DNA of 35,395 nucleotides from Mucilaginibacter sp. GTDB taxonomy: Bacteria; Bacteroidota; Bacteroidia; Sphingobacteriales; Sphingobacteriaceae. Made by a program: the position numbers and the translations under genes. The DNA lies in contig NZ_JAQBOF010000015.1 in the NCBI RefSeq assembly GCF_028288185.1, positions 1 to 35,395 on the forward strand. The letters are read 5' to 3'. How positions within the stretch are numbered: position 1 is the first letter of the stretch; each line of letters begins with the position of its first letter. Positions 1-8,375 of the stretch are shown one piece after another. Under the pieces are notes generated by a model. That model saw nothing but the letters and a program-made list of their open reading frames with translations, was not told the origin of the DNA and searched no databases.

Positions 1-1460
1 TGATGAAACTTGATGTAAAAACAGTAAAAAGCGCCTATAGAAGCAAAGAGCATATCAACATTAATTTAGAAGCAAAAGACAGTAAAGGCAAAGGCGTGCC
101 GGGCAACTTCTCAGTGACGGTAATTGATGAAAGCAAGGTACCCGTTGATGAAAGTTTAGAGAATACCATATTTACCAATATCCTGCTGACATCGGACCTG
201 AAAGGTTATATAGAAAGACCCAATTACTATTTCGCCAACGAAACCGATGAAATAAACAAAGCGTTAGATAACCTGATGATGACGCAAGGCTACCGCCGTT
301 TTACATGGAAGGAATTAAATAATTCGATAAACACAAAACCTGTTTTTGAAGCCGAGGGATTGGGTGTAAATATATCGGGAAGGGTAACTACGCTTAACGA
401 CAAGATATTGCCTGGCGCTACAGTTAATCTGATATCTTTAAGAGCTAAGATCACACAAAATACCAAAACAGATGCCAACGGCAAGTTTAGGTTCGAAGGC
501 ATATTTTTAATGGATAGCATTAAGTTTGCGGTGCAAGCCCAAACCGCAAAAAACAGTAATAAAGTTAAGCTTATATTAGATAGCATCCCTAAAATGCTGA
601 TAGCCAAAAACCGTAACCTGGCCGATGTTAACTTAAACATAACTGGCACTATACAGGCATATATTGATAACAGCAAAAAGCAGGATGAGCTTTACGAAAA
701 AACAGGCCAGCTGGATAAAGTACAACGGTTAAAAGAAGTACGGATAAAGGCAAATAAAATTGTAGTGCCTATATATGCTACACAAGGCATGTTGCGTATA
801 CCCGAAGGGCATGCAGATAGAACAGTAGTATTAAAAGATATTGAACATTGCGCGACACTTGGTATTTGTCTACAGGGGTTATGCGGTAACGTTAGGTTTT
901 TATCCTATCAACCAGATGCTACCACGCCTATGATTTTAAGCTTCCCTTATGCATTATCGCAAAAAACCACTCCCCCGGAATGGGTACCAATGGGAGTTAT
1001 TCTTGACGGGCGCGGTCTTGGTTCTAGCGAGCTTTATGGTGTATTTGAAGGCGGAGAATTAGCACTTGAGGACATTGTTAAAATAGATGTTGTAAACAAT
1101 AACCAGGCATTAATGAGTATGTTGAGTGGCCCTAATACGCCGGTTTTATTAATATATACCAATAGGGGGAAATTAAGGAGATACTACACGCCAAATATGG
1201 CCAATATAACCCCCAAAGGCTTTAACAAAGCGCGTGAGTTTTACTCGCCTAAATATGATAGGCCCAGGGGCGACGCCGATAAACTACCCGATCTGCGCAG
1301 CACCATTTACTGGAACCCGTATTTAAAAACTGACGCAGCAGGCAAAACCAGCTTTAGTTTTTATAATGGCGACGGACCGGGCACTTACAAAGTAGTTGTA
1401 GAAGGCATTAACGCTGATGGCGAGCTGGGAAGGCAGGTTTATAAATATACGGTTGATTAA
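1..1460 (+). CDS. 3' part of a large surface protein with MG-like, carboxypeptidase-regulatory-like and plug-like regions (partial)
   Basis: The reading frame is open at the left edge, so the gene begins upstream; the first complete codon starts at base 3. Residue numbers count from there. Residues about 1-100 look like an extracellular macroglobulin (MG)-type beta domain. Residues about 120-205 look like a carboxypeptidase-regulatory-like fold (an ISGRV start and a TDANGKFRF strand). Residues about 255-395 resemble a TonB plug, with a VILDGRG segment followed by DIVKIDVV and a VLLIYTNRG strand. The end (SFYNGDGPGTYKVVVEG) is another MG-like beta domain. I know similar large proteins from Sphingobacteriaceae as outer-surface proteins of unknown ligand. 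No membrane barrel follows the plug-like part, so it is not a complete TonB receptor. The family assignment is by recognition; the function is unknown. It ends 218 bp before the GH27 gene. Confidence 0.7.
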   Translation, partial: MKLDVKTVKSAYRSKEHININLEAKDSKGKGVPGNFSVTVIDESKVPVDESLENTIFTNILLTSDLKGYIERPNYYFANETDEINKALDNLMMTQGYRRFTWKELNNSINTKPVFEAEGLGVNISGRVTTLNDKILPGATVNLISLRAKITQNTKTDANGKFRFEGIFLMDSIKFAVQAQTAKNSNKVKLILDSIPKMLIAKNRNLADVNLNITGTIQAYIDNSKKQDELYEKTGQLDKVQRLKEVRIKANKIVVPIYATQGMLRIPEGHADRTVVLKDIEHCATLGICLQGLCGNVRFLSYQPDATTPMILSFPYALSQKTTPPEWVPMGVILDGRGLGSSELYGVFEGGELALEDIVKIDVVNNNQALMSMLSGPNTPVLLIYTNRGKLRRYYTPNMANITPKGFNKAREFYSPKYDRPRGDADKLPDLRSTIYWNPYLKTDAAGKTSFSFYNGDGPGTYKVVVEGINADGELGRQVYKYTVD

Positions 1461-1485
1461 AATTTGGCGGCTGTACAATTGCAAT

Positions 1486-1562
1486 CAGGGCAAACGCATT
1501 AAAATTCTGATTTATTTTTACAAGTCGCCTTAAATAAAGCGACTTGTAATGAATTTGCCCTG
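1486..1562. terminator. Two-tier hairpin between the surface-protein gene and the GH27 gene
   Basis: A 9-bp outer stem (CAGGGCAAA at 1486-1494 with TTTGCCCTG at 1554-1562) encloses an 11-bp inner stem (TTACAAGTCGC at 1518-1528 with its exact complement at 1539-1549). It lies 26 bp after the upstream stop codon, so a transcription end or 3' stabiliser for that gene is likely. There is no clean U-run, so the mechanism is uncertain. The rest of the gap to 1678 shows nothing else clear. Confidence 0.45.
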
Positions 1563-1678
1563 GATTTACACCCATTGGCATTTATTAATGAAATATTACT
1601 ACTTTTATTGGCATAAAGCCGGTTACCATGATCGGGCATTTAACCAATTCTATTAACTGAAGTAATAATAATAACCTG

Positions 1679-3889
1679 ATGAAGAAAAATCTGATTCTTT
1701 TGCTATTGCTTGCGCTGTTTTTTAAAGCAGGCGCACAAAACATTTCGTTAACCAAAGGGTGGAAACTATCTATTGGCGATAACCCCGAATGGTCATCGCC
1801 GGGCTTTGACGATAGCGGCTGGCAAGCTGCCAACGTATCAAAAAACTGGGAACAGCAAGGACACCCCGACTACGATGGTTTTGGCTGGTACCGGTTGCAT
1901 GTAATCATCCCATCATCCATAAAAGAAAAATCTTATTTAAAAGACAGCGTGCTGATTAGCCTGGGCAGTATTGATGATAATGACGAAGTTTACCTTAACG
2001 GTACGCTTATTGGCAAATATGGCGGCCACAAGGGTAGTGATATAAAAAGAAGTCGTTACGGCCCGCGCAGCTATAAAATAGCGGCAAATAACCCAGCCCT
2101 TTTATGGGATAAGGTAAATGTATTGGCGGTGCGTGTTTATGATACCGGCGGAGACGGCGGTATGTATGGCACCAATTTTAATATCCACATGGTGGATATT
2201 ATGGAGGGCGTACATTTTGATACCGGCAGCGATTTTAGCTATGGCGAACATAATACGCTGGGCAAATCTATAGGGATCAATACCAGTAATAATTACCCTT
2301 ACAAGGGCACATTATCCTTTAAAGTTACCGACCCCGAAACAGGCGCGGTTATTTTAAGCAAGAAAACAGATACTGCACATTTTACTACAGGCGTGCCATT
2401 TTCATGGTGGTTTACCTTTTCGGCAGCTAAAAAGAAATCGTATTTAATTACCTATACTTTTAAAGACAAGAAAACCGGTGTTGAGTTGTCAGAAACAGAA
2501 ACTACGCCTTATATACTTACACCGGCAGTATCTAAAATACCTAAAATAAATGGGGCTGCTATATTTGGTGTGCGTCCCGGCCACCCGGTATTATATTTAA
2601 TACCTGCTACGGGTAAAGCTCCCTTAAAATATAAAGCTCAAGGTTTACCTGCCGGATTAAAACTGGATGCCGCAACCGGCATTATCACCGGTACGGTAGA
2701 TCAAAAAGGATCATATCCTATTGTTTTTACAGTAAGCAACAAACTGGGCAGCAATACAAAAAAATTCACGTTAGCTATTGGTGATAATGTTGGTTTAACC
2801 CCTGCATTAGGCTGGAATAGCTGGAACGCCTGGGGACTTAGCGTTAACGATGAAAAAGTGCGTACATCTGCCCGCGAAATGGCCGGGCGGCTAAGCGTTC
2901 ATGGCTGGTCATACATTAATATTGATGATGGATGGGAAGCCGCAAAACGCCAGGATGACGGCAAAATTACGCCCAACGAAAAGTTCCCGGACATGAAGGG
3001 GCTTACGGGCTATATACATAGTTTGGGTTTGCGTATGGGTATTTACTCATCGCCGGGTCCGCGTACTTGTGGCGGCTATTTGGGTACCTGGCAGCATGAA
3101 GATCAGGATGCGCAAACGTATAGCGACTGGGGTATTGACTATTTAAAATACGACTGGTGCTCGTACGGCGAAATTGCCCCACGTAACCCTAACCTGGAAG
3201 AAATGAAAAAACCTTACCTGGTAATGCGCAGCTCGCTGGATAAAGTTAACCGCGATATATTGTTTAGCTATTGCCAATACGGTATGGGCAGCGTATGGAC
3301 CTGGGGAGCAGAAGCTGGCGGTAATAGCTGGCGCACAACAGGTGATATAACTGATACCTGGAACAGCATGTCGAACATTGGCTTTAACCAGGATAAAATG
3401 GCACCTTATGCCGGTCCGGGACATTTTAATGATCCTGATATGCTAGTGGTAGGCAAAGTAGGCTGGGGCCCAAGCCTGCATAATACACGCCTTACTTTTG
3501 ATGAGCAATATACCCACATCAGTTTGTGGAGCTTACTAGCATCGCCATTATTAATTGGCTGCGATATGGGCCATCTGGATAGATTTACGCTAAGCCTGCT
3601 TACCAACGATGAAGTACTGGCCATAGACCAGGACGCGTTAGGTAAAAGTGCCCGCCAATACATTAAAAAAGATGGCTACCAGGTTTGGGTTAAAGAGCTA
3701 AAAGACGGCGGCAAAGCTATTGGCTTGTTTAATACAACAGATAGCTATCAAACCATCAGCTTACCAAAAAGCGATGCGGCATTAAAAGGTTATACAAAAT
3801 ACAGAGATGTTTGGCGCCAGCAAAATGTAACATCAGCAAGCGGCAGAGTTGCGCCGCACGGTGTGTTGTTGTTGAGGGTTGAGAAATAG
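1679..3889 (+). CDS. Modular GH27 alpha-galactosidase (secreted)
   Basis: Glycoside hydrolase of clan GH-D that removes terminal alpha-linked galactose by a retaining mechanism. A signal peptide covers residues 1-20 (hydrophobic core, then AGAQ). Residues about 22-165 form a galactose-binding-like jelly roll of the type found in beta-galactosidases. Residues about 300-368 are a putative Ig domain (LPAGLKLDAATGIITGT motif). The GH27 barrel starts near residue 372 with PALGWNSWNAWG. The likely nucleophile is Asp492 in YLKYDWC and the likely acid/base is Asp556 in WRTTGDI, by analogy with human alpha-galactosidase A. A C-terminal beta domain ends at residue 736. At 736 residues it is much longer than a bare GH27 (about 400) because of the two added domains. 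Some GH27 members act on other alpha substrates (alpha-N-acetylgalactosaminide, beta-L-arabinopyranoside), so the substrate is not fixed by sequence alone. The ATG at 1679 is supported by the signal peptide. Confidence 0.92.
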   Translation: MKKNLILLLLLALFFKAGAQNISLTKGWKLSIGDNPEWSSPGFDDSGWQAANVSKNWEQQGHPDYDGFGWYRLHVIIPSSIKEKSYLKDSVLISLGSIDDNDEVYLNGTLIGKYGGHKGSDIKRSRYGPRSYKIAANNPALLWDKVNVLAVRVYDTGGDGGMYGTNFNIHMVDIMEGVHFDTGSDFSYGEHNTLGKSIGINTSNNYPYKGTLSFKVTDPETGAVILSKKTDTAHFTTGVPFSWWFTFSAAKKKSYLITYTFKDKKTGVELSETETTPYILTPAVSKIPKINGAAIFGVRPGHPVLYLIPATGKAPLKYKAQGLPAGLKLDAATGIITGTVDQKGSYPIVFTVSNKLGSNTKKFTLAIGDNVGLTPALGWNSWNAWGLSVNDEKVRTSAREMAGRLSVHGWSYINIDDGWEAAKRQDDGKITPNEKFPDMKGLTGYIHSLGLRMGIYSSPGPRTCGGYLGTWQHEDQDAQTYSDWGIDYLKYDWCSYGEIAPRNPNLEEMKKPYLVMRSSLDKVNRDILFSYCQYGMGSVWTWGAEAGGNSWRTTGDITDTWNSMSNIGFNQDKMAPYAGPGHFNDPDMLVVGKVGWGPSLHNTRLTFDEQYTHISLWSLLASPLLIGCDMGHLDRFTLSLLTNDEVLAIDQDALGKSARQYIKKDGYQVWVKELKDGGKAIGLFNTTDSYQTISLPKSDAALKGYTKYRDVWRQQNVTSASGRVAPHGVLLLRVEK

Positions 3890-3896
3890 ATTATTT

Positions 3897-3965
3897 AGTA
3901 TCAAGTAGCTAGTATCAAGTATAAAGACAAAAAATTTTGCTGCTTGATACCAGCTACTCAATACT
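3897..3965. repeat. Imperfect inverted repeat after the GH27 gene
   Basis: Arms at 3897-3919 and 3943-3965 are complementary at 20 of 23 positions; the core is AGTATCAAGTAG. The structure sits 8 bp beyond the GH27 stop codon and ends just before the rlmD promoter, so it may end GH27 transcription. A diverged relative of the arm (TACTTAATACCAACTACC) occurs near 34826, so it is probably one copy of a dispersed palindromic repeat. Confidence 0.5.
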
Positions 3966-3974
3966 CTTTACATC

Positions 3975-4005
3975 TTTCGCACATTAAAAAATACGCTTAC
4001 CTTTG
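3975..4005 (+). promoter_or_regulatory. rlmD promoter, Bacteroidota type
   Basis: A perfect -7 element TACCTTTG at 3998-4005 lies 19 bp after TTTC (3975-3978; consensus TTTG). Transcription would start near 4010, one or two bases before the ATG at 4012, so the mRNA would be leaderless or nearly so. The in-frame TTG at 4003 lies inside the -7 box and therefore cannot be the start. Confidence 0.7.
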
Positions 4006-4011
4006 CGCGCA

Positions 4012-5418
4012 ATGAGCAGAGGAGCAAAGAACCAGGTTTTTAATGATGTAACCATTATTGATATTGCCGAAGAAGGCAAGGGTGTAGGCAAGGCAGACGA
4101 TTTCGTGCTGTTTGTAGAAAAAGCCGTACCCGGCGATGTGGTTGATGTACAAGTTTACCGCAGTAAAAAGAACTTCGGCGAGGCTAAGATCATCGGCCTA
4201 AAACAAGCCAGCGAACACCGTGTTGAACCCTTCTGCGAGCATTTTGGCACCTGCGGCGGCTGTAAATGGCAGCACATGACGTATGACGCGCAATTGCAAT
4301 TCAAACAAAAATCAGTAAGCGATGCCTTGAGCCGTCTGGCTAAAATTGAGGTAGATGGGACGATGCCTATTGTGCCATCGCCTGCCGATAGGTATTACCG
4401 CAACAAACTGGAATTTACCTTTAGCAACAAACGTTGGTTGTATGACGGCGAGAGCCGCGAGGACGAAGCGCTGAACATGAACGCGCTGGGATTTCATATC
4501 CCCGGCCGTTTTGATAAAATACTGGATGTGCGCCACTGCTACCTGCAGGCCGATCCAAGTAACGATATCCGCAACCGTATTGACGAATTTGCCAAGCAAA
4601 ACGGGTACACCTATTACGATCTCCGTAACCATACCGGCGCTTTACGTAACCTGATAATACGCACCAGCAGTACCGGCGAGTTAATGGTGATCGTTGTTTT
4701 TGCTTATCCGACAGAAGAAGAAGTAAACAAACTGATGGCTTTTGTTGAAGCAGATTTCCCGGAGATAACCTCGCTACTTTACATTCTTAACGAAAAGAAG
4801 AACGATACCATTTTTGATCAGGACGTTGTTGCCTGGAAAGGCCCGGAATATATCCATGAAGAAATGAATGGAATAAAGTTTCGCATCGGCCCAAAATCGT
4901 TTTATCAAACTAACAGTATACAGGCCCTGCGCCTATATGAAATAACCCGCGACTTTGCCGGCTTTAAAGGCGATGAGCTGGTTTATGACTTGTACACCGG
5001 TGCCGGTACCATAGCCAACTTTGTAGCTGGTAATGTACGCGAAGTAGTGGGTGTAGAATACGTACCAAGCGCTATCGAAGACGCCAAAATAAACAGCGCC
5101 ATCAATAACATAACCAACACCAAGTTTTACGCGGGTGATATGAAAGATGTACTATCTGCCGAGTTTGTGGCCGAACATGGCAAACCTGATGTAATTATAA
5201 CCGATCCGCCGCGGGCGGGTATGCATCCTGATGTGGTAGCTCGCCTGATGGAAATTGAAGCCGATAAAATAGTTTATGTAAGCTGCAACGCCGCTACCCA
5301 GGCCCGCGATCTGTTGGTGCTGAAAGAAAAATATGATACGGTTAAGATACAGCCTGTAGATATGTTTCCGCATACACAGCATGTGGAGAATGTGGTTCTT
5401 TTAAGAATCAAGAAGTAA
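4012..5418 (+). CDS. rlmD: 23S rRNA (uracil-C5)-methyltransferase, RlmD/TrmA family
   Basis: SAM-dependent methyltransferase that makes 5-methyluridine in RNA; RlmD modifies U1939 of 23S rRNA. Residues about 10-65 form a TRAM RNA-binding domain. The iron-sulfur cysteines are visible as CEHFGTCGGC plus a later Cys in DVRHCYLQ. The methyltransferase core shows YDLYTGAGT (SAM binding), TDPPRAGMHP and the catalytic Cys in YVSCNAATQ near the C-terminus. At 468 residues it is somewhat longer than E. coli RlmD (433). The ATG at 4012 is chosen because the promoter's -7 box covers everything upstream. Bacteroidota often carry TrmA-family members whose exact target (U1939, U747 or tRNA U54) is not proven, so the RlmD name is by family resemblance. 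It is first in a run with the next two genes. Confidence 0.9.
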   Translation: MSRGAKNQVFNDVTIIDIAEEGKGVGKADDFVLFVEKAVPGDVVDVQVYRSKKNFGEAKIIGLKQASEHRVEPFCEHFGTCGGCKWQHMTYDAQLQFKQKSVSDALSRLAKIEVDGTMPIVPSPADRYYRNKLEFTFSNKRWLYDGESREDEALNMNALGFHIPGRFDKILDVRHCYLQADPSNDIRNRIDEFAKQNGYTYYDLRNHTGALRNLIIRTSSTGELMVIVVFAYPTEEEVNKLMAFVEADFPEITSLLYILNEKKNDTIFDQDVVAWKGPEYIHEEMNGIKFRIGPKSFYQTNSIQALRLYEITRDFAGFKGDELVYDLYTGAGTIANFVAGNVREVVGVEYVPSAIEDAKINSAINNITNTKFYAGDMKDVLSAEFVAEHGKPDVIITDPPRAGMHPDVVARLMEIEADKIVYVSCNAATQARDLLVLKEKYDTVKIQPVDMFPHTQHVENVVLLRIKK

Positions 5419-5447
5419 GAGTCAAGAAGCAAGAAAAAGAATAATAT

Positions 5448-5843
5448 ATGGAACCGGAAGAATTGCTTAATGAAAACCGTGGCGAGGCGCAGAAGCCTGC
5501 GGCTGATAGTCCGTTGCTTAGTTTGCAACGCGATCTGAAAACGTTTAGTGAATCGATACGCGAGGTTGCGGTTGAGATCATGGTGGAGGGATTGTCTAAA
5601 TACCCCATCTTCATAGCGCATCAGCATGAAATAAAACTAGGCGAACTGATATTGGACCGATTTGAACTAAATACCGATTGGAGCATACACGCCTCAACAC
5701 TGGAAGAGTTTTTAGAAGTAGGTGTAATTAAGCCTGAACTAAAAGATAGGTTCATCACTAATTACAAAAGCGCCAAAGATTTTATGTGCGTTTTTGTTGT
5801 AGTACCCGAAGGTGCAAACTTTGTGTTTGTGCCGTATGAGTAG
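5448..5843 (+). CDS. Conserved hypothetical protein
   Basis: A 131-residue soluble protein with no signal peptide or membrane segment. It has a charged N-terminus, a predicted helix (residues about 25-50) and a mixed alpha/beta C-terminal half ending in strands (FMCVFVVVPEGANFVFVPYE). I do not recognise the family. The 29-bp gap after rlmD and 30-bp gap before the phosphoribosyltransferase suggest one transcription unit. The gap before it carries the repeated words AATCAAGAAG and AGTCAAGAAG (5406-5430), a simple intergenic repeat common in these genomes. Codon use looks like that of its neighbours, and the frame is intact, so I take it as a real gene without proposing a function. Confidence 0.75.
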   Translation: MEPEELLNENRGEAQKPAADSPLLSLQRDLKTFSESIREVAVEIMVEGLSKYPIFIAHQHEIKLGELILDRFELNTDWSIHASTLEEFLEVGVIKPELKDRFITNYKSAKDFMCVFVVVPEGANFVFVPYE

Positions 5844-5873
5844 GGATAGTATATTTACATTAATTACAACGCT

Positions 5874-6383
5874 ATGCCAGATCAACCATTACTCATTTTA
5901 AACAGCCAGCAAATACAGCAAAAGATTGCCCGGATTGCTTACCAGATACTGGAGGATAATTTTGATGAGAAAGAAATTATCATAGCCGGTATGCTGCCGC
6001 GTGGCGGTTTCCTGGCTGCCCGCTTAAAAAAGGTGCTGGATAACATCGCTCCGTTTAAAAGCAAAGTACTCACTATTGATTTGGATCGTTTTAGCACCAG
6101 CCTAAACGCCAAAATAGATTTTGATATAGAACAGTGTAACGATAAGGTGGTTATTTTGGTAGATGATGTACTAAATAGCGGCAAGTCGCTGGCCTATGGT
6201 TTCGGCGTTTTTTTGGATGTGCCGTTAAAAAAACTACGCACTGTTGTATTGATTGATCGTAATCACAAAAGTTTCCCTATTAATACCGATTACTCGGGCA
6301 TTGCGCTATCAACCATTATTAAAGAACATATTGACGTAGTGTTGAGCGAGAATGGTGAAGATGATGCGGTTTATTTAAGGTAA
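5874..6383 (+). CDS. Phosphoribosyltransferase family protein (PyrR/type I PRT-like)
   Basis: A 169-residue type I phosphoribosyltransferase fold. The PRPP-binding loop is clear at residues about 90-104 (VVILVDDVLNSGKSL: hydrophobic strand, two acidic residues, then the small phosphate-binding turn). The GMLPRGGFLAA segment at about residue 39 fits the substrate/PPi loop. The family transfers phosphoribose from PRPP to a base, or in PyrR regulates pyrimidine genes as well. No pyr genes or attenuator are nearby, so the base used cannot be given. The stop codon at 6381-6383 directly abuts the left arm of the 316-bp inverted-repeat element. It is the last gene of the rlmD run. Confidence 0.8.
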   Translation: MPDQPLLILNSQQIQQKIARIAYQILEDNFDEKEIIIAGMLPRGGFLAARLKKVLDNIAPFKSKVLTIDLDRFSTSLNAKIDFDIEQCNDKVVILVDDVLNSGKSLAYGFGVFLDVPLKKLRTVVLIDRNHKSFPINTDYSGIALSTIIKEHIDVVLSENGEDDAVYLR

Positions 6384-6449
6384 TTAGCCCCCTCTAAATC
6401 TCCCCCGGTAGGGGAGACTTTATATATCCTATTAAAAAATATTATATCT

Positions 6450-6608
6450 ATGTCAGAAGAAAACTTGAATGCTTCAAGATCAGAAATTGATTGGTGGGAT
6501 AAACTTTCAGAATATCAAAAGCAAAATATTAATGAAGGGATAAAAGATGTCGAAGAAGGGCGTGTAGTTTCTTCTGAAATATTTTGGGAAAGATTGAGAA
6601 ATGGTTAA
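6450..6608 (+). CDS. Small orphan antitoxin-like protein (52 aa, probably truncated)
   Basis: Encodes 52 residues starting MSEENLNASRSEIDWWDKLS. The stretch with W-W-D-x-L-S, then EGIKDVEEGRVVSSEIFWERL resembles the C-terminal, toxin-wrapping part of type II antitoxins of RelE/ParE modules (usual pattern: WWD-L, then an E-x-G helix, then a G-x-V-(V/I)-x-(H/S)-E-E turn and a final helix). A whole antitoxin of this type is about 70-75 residues, and the DNA-binding N-terminus is missing. No toxin ORF is present on either side. The ORF is followed after 9 bases by a strong hairpin terminator, which argues that it is or was transcribed. It lies inside the inverted-repeat element. Alternatives: a decayed gene, or a chance ORF. 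Confidence 0.5.
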   Translation: MSEENLNASRSEIDWWDKLSEYQKQNINEGIKDVEEGRVVSSEIFWERLRNG

Positions 6609-6617
6609 TAGCCTTAA

Positions 6618-6659
6618 AGCTTTGACAACTTTTTAAAAGTTGTCAAAGCTGCCTTTTTT
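6618..6659 (+). terminator. Strong hairpin terminator after the antitoxin-like ORF
   Basis: A 16-bp perfect inverted repeat (6618-6633 with 6635-6650; AGCTTTGACAACTTTT and its complement) is followed by a short spacer and TTTTTT. This is the standard intrinsic-terminator form. It could act on both strands because A-rich and T-rich runs flank it. Confidence 0.75.
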
Positions 6660-6695
6660 AAAAAGTCTCCCCTACCGGGGGAAATTTAGAGGGGG

Positions 6696-8375
6696 CTAAG
6701 TCAACTTCTTATACTTTATCCTCTTCGGCCCCACATCGCCTAAACGTTTCTTGCGATTTTCTTCATAATCAGAGTAGTTGCCCTCGAAGAAGTAAACCTG
6801 CGAGTTGCCTTCAAACGCTAATATATGCGTACATATCCGGTCTAAAAACCACCTGTCGTGACTGATGATTACCGCGCAGCCGCCAAAGTTTTCCAGTGCT
6901 TCTTCTAATGCACGTAAGGTATTAACGTCAATATCATTAGTAGGCTCATCCAACAGCAATACGTTACTGCCTTTTTTTAGGGTGATAGATAAATGCACGC
7001 GGTTACGCTCGCCACCCGATAGTACACCTACTTTTTTCTGCTGATCTGCCCCGTTAAAGTTAAAACGCGATACATAAGCCCGCGAATTTAAGGGACGATT
7101 GCCTACCATAATGGTTTCAAGTCCGCCGGTTACGTTTTCCCAAACAGATTTATTAGGGTCAAGGTCATCATGCATTTGGTCAACATAACCCAATGCGACA
7201 GTTTCGCCTACGCGGAACGTGCCCGAGTCGGCAGTTTCCTGCCCGGTAATTAAGCGGAACAGGGTAGTTTTACCCGCACCGTTTGGCCCGATAATGCCGA
7301 CAATTCCGGCAGGTGGTAGTGAGAAATTCAGGTTATCAAACAATAACTTATCACCATAGCTTTTGCTTACGCCGTTGGCCTCAATAACCACATTACCCAA
7401 ACGCGGGCCGGGCGGAATAAACAGCTCCAGTTTTTCTTCGCGTTCTTTTGTTTCTTCGGACGCTAATTTATCATAATTTGATAAACGTGCCTTTGATTTG
7501 GTGTGGCGGCCCTTTGGCCCCATGCGCACCCACTCCAACTCACGCTCTAACGCTTTTTGACGCTTACCTTCGGTTTTATCTTCTTGTGCTAAGCGTTTTG
7601 ATTTTTGGTCCAACCATGAAGAATAGTTGCCTTTCCATGGTAAACCTTCGCCGCGGTCAAGTTCTAAGATCCAGCCGGCAACATTGTCCAAGAAGTATCT
7701 ATCGTGGGTTACAGCTATAACGGTTCCTTTGTATTGTTTTAAGTATTGCTCCAGCCAGTCAATAGATTCGGCATCTAAGTGGTTGGTAGGCTCATCCAAC
7801 AATAAAACATCAGGTTCTTTTAACAACAAGCGGCACAAAGCCACACGGCGGCGCTCGCCACCCGATAGTACCGATATTTTGGTATCAGGCTCGGGGCAGC
7901 GCAAGGCATCCATGGCCCGCTCCAGTTTGGTATCCAGTTCCCAGGCGTTTACGGCATCTATCTGGTCTTGCAGTTCGCCCTGGCGGGCCATCAGCTTATC
8001 CATTTTATCGGCATCGCCATAATACTCTTCCAGGCCAAACTTCTCGTTTATCTCTTCGTATTCTTTAAGCAGGGCGGTAGTTTCGCTTACGCCTTCTTCT
8101 ACAATTTCGCGTACGGTTTTATTAGGGTCAAGCTCGGGCTCCTGGCTTAAGTAGCCAACGGTATATCCCGGCGAAAATACCACTTCGCCAATATTGGTTT
8201 TATCAATGCCTGCAATAATTTTTAGCAGGGACGATTTACCCGAACCGTTTAAACCTATAACGCCAATTTTAGCGCCATAAAAAAAGCTGAGGTAAATGTT
8301 TTTTAATACTGTTTTTTGCGGGGGATATACTTTACTAACCCCGGCCATTGAAAATATGATCTTCTCGTCTGCCAC
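6696..8375 (-). CDS. ettA: ABC-F protein EttA, energy-dependent translational throttle
   Basis: A soluble twin-ATPase that binds the ribosomal E site and gates entry of the first-peptide-bond step into elongation according to ATP/ADP level (known for E. coli EttA). There are two ABC domains without membrane segments. The first has Walker A GLNGSGKSS, signature LSGGERRRVAL and Walker B VLLLDEPTNHLD. The second has GPNGAGKTT, LSGGERNRVHL and VLLLDEPTNDID. Between them is the charged linker (EWVRMGPKGRHTKSKARL) typical of ABC-F proteins. The length of 559 matches E. coli EttA (555), and the arm insertion in domain 1 (KFGLEEYYGDADKMDKLMAR) is present. The ATG at 8375 gives the usual N-terminus. 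The stop codon lies inside the right arm of the inverted-repeat element. A -7-like CATATTTG is visible on the minus strand near 8434-8441. Confidence 0.95.
   Translation of the reverse strand: MADEKIIFSMAGVSKVYPPQKTVLKNIYLSFFYGAKIGVIGLNGSGKSSLLKIIAGIDKTNIGEVVFSPGYTVGYLSQEPELDPNKTVREIVEEGVSETTALLKEYEEINEKFGLEEYYGDADKMDKLMARQGELQDQIDAVNAWELDTKLERAMDALRCPEPDTKISVLSGGERRRVALCRLLLKEPDVLLLDEPTNHLDAESIDWLEQYLKQYKGTVIAVTHDRYFLDNVAGWILELDRGEGLPWKGNYSSWLDQKSKRLAQEDKTEGKRQKALERELEWVRMGPKGRHTKSKARLSNYDKLASEETKEREEKLELFIPPGPRLGNVVIEANGVSKSYGDKLLFDNLNFSLPPAGIVGIIGPNGAGKTTLFRLITGQETADSGTFRVGETVALGYVDQMHDDLDPNKSVWENVTGGLETIMVGNRPLNSRAYVSRFNFNGADQQKKVGVLSGGERNRVHLSITLKKGSNVLLLDEPTNDIDVNTLRALEEALENFGGCAVIISHDRWFLDRICTHILAFEGNSQVYFFEGNYSDYEENRKKRLGDVGPKRIKYKKLT

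Larger units (their letters stand above)
6384..6699. mobile_element. MITE-like element with 37-bp terminal inverted repeats
   Basis: The arms at 6384-6420 and 6663-6699 are reverse complements with one mismatch in 37; the core is CCCCCTCTAAAT followed by a CCCCGGTAGGGG-type palindrome. The 316-bp unit fills exactly the space between two convergent genes: the left arm starts right after the phosphoribosyltransferase stop, and the right arm contains the TAG stop of ettA. Inside are a 52-codon ORF and a 16-bp hairpin. No target-site duplication is visible. The arm sequence resembles a dispersed intergenic repeat I recall from other Bacteroidota. Mobility is inference. Confidence 0.55.

Noticed and set aside
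4003..4011. TTG start for rlmD
   Set aside because: It lies in the -7 promoter element.
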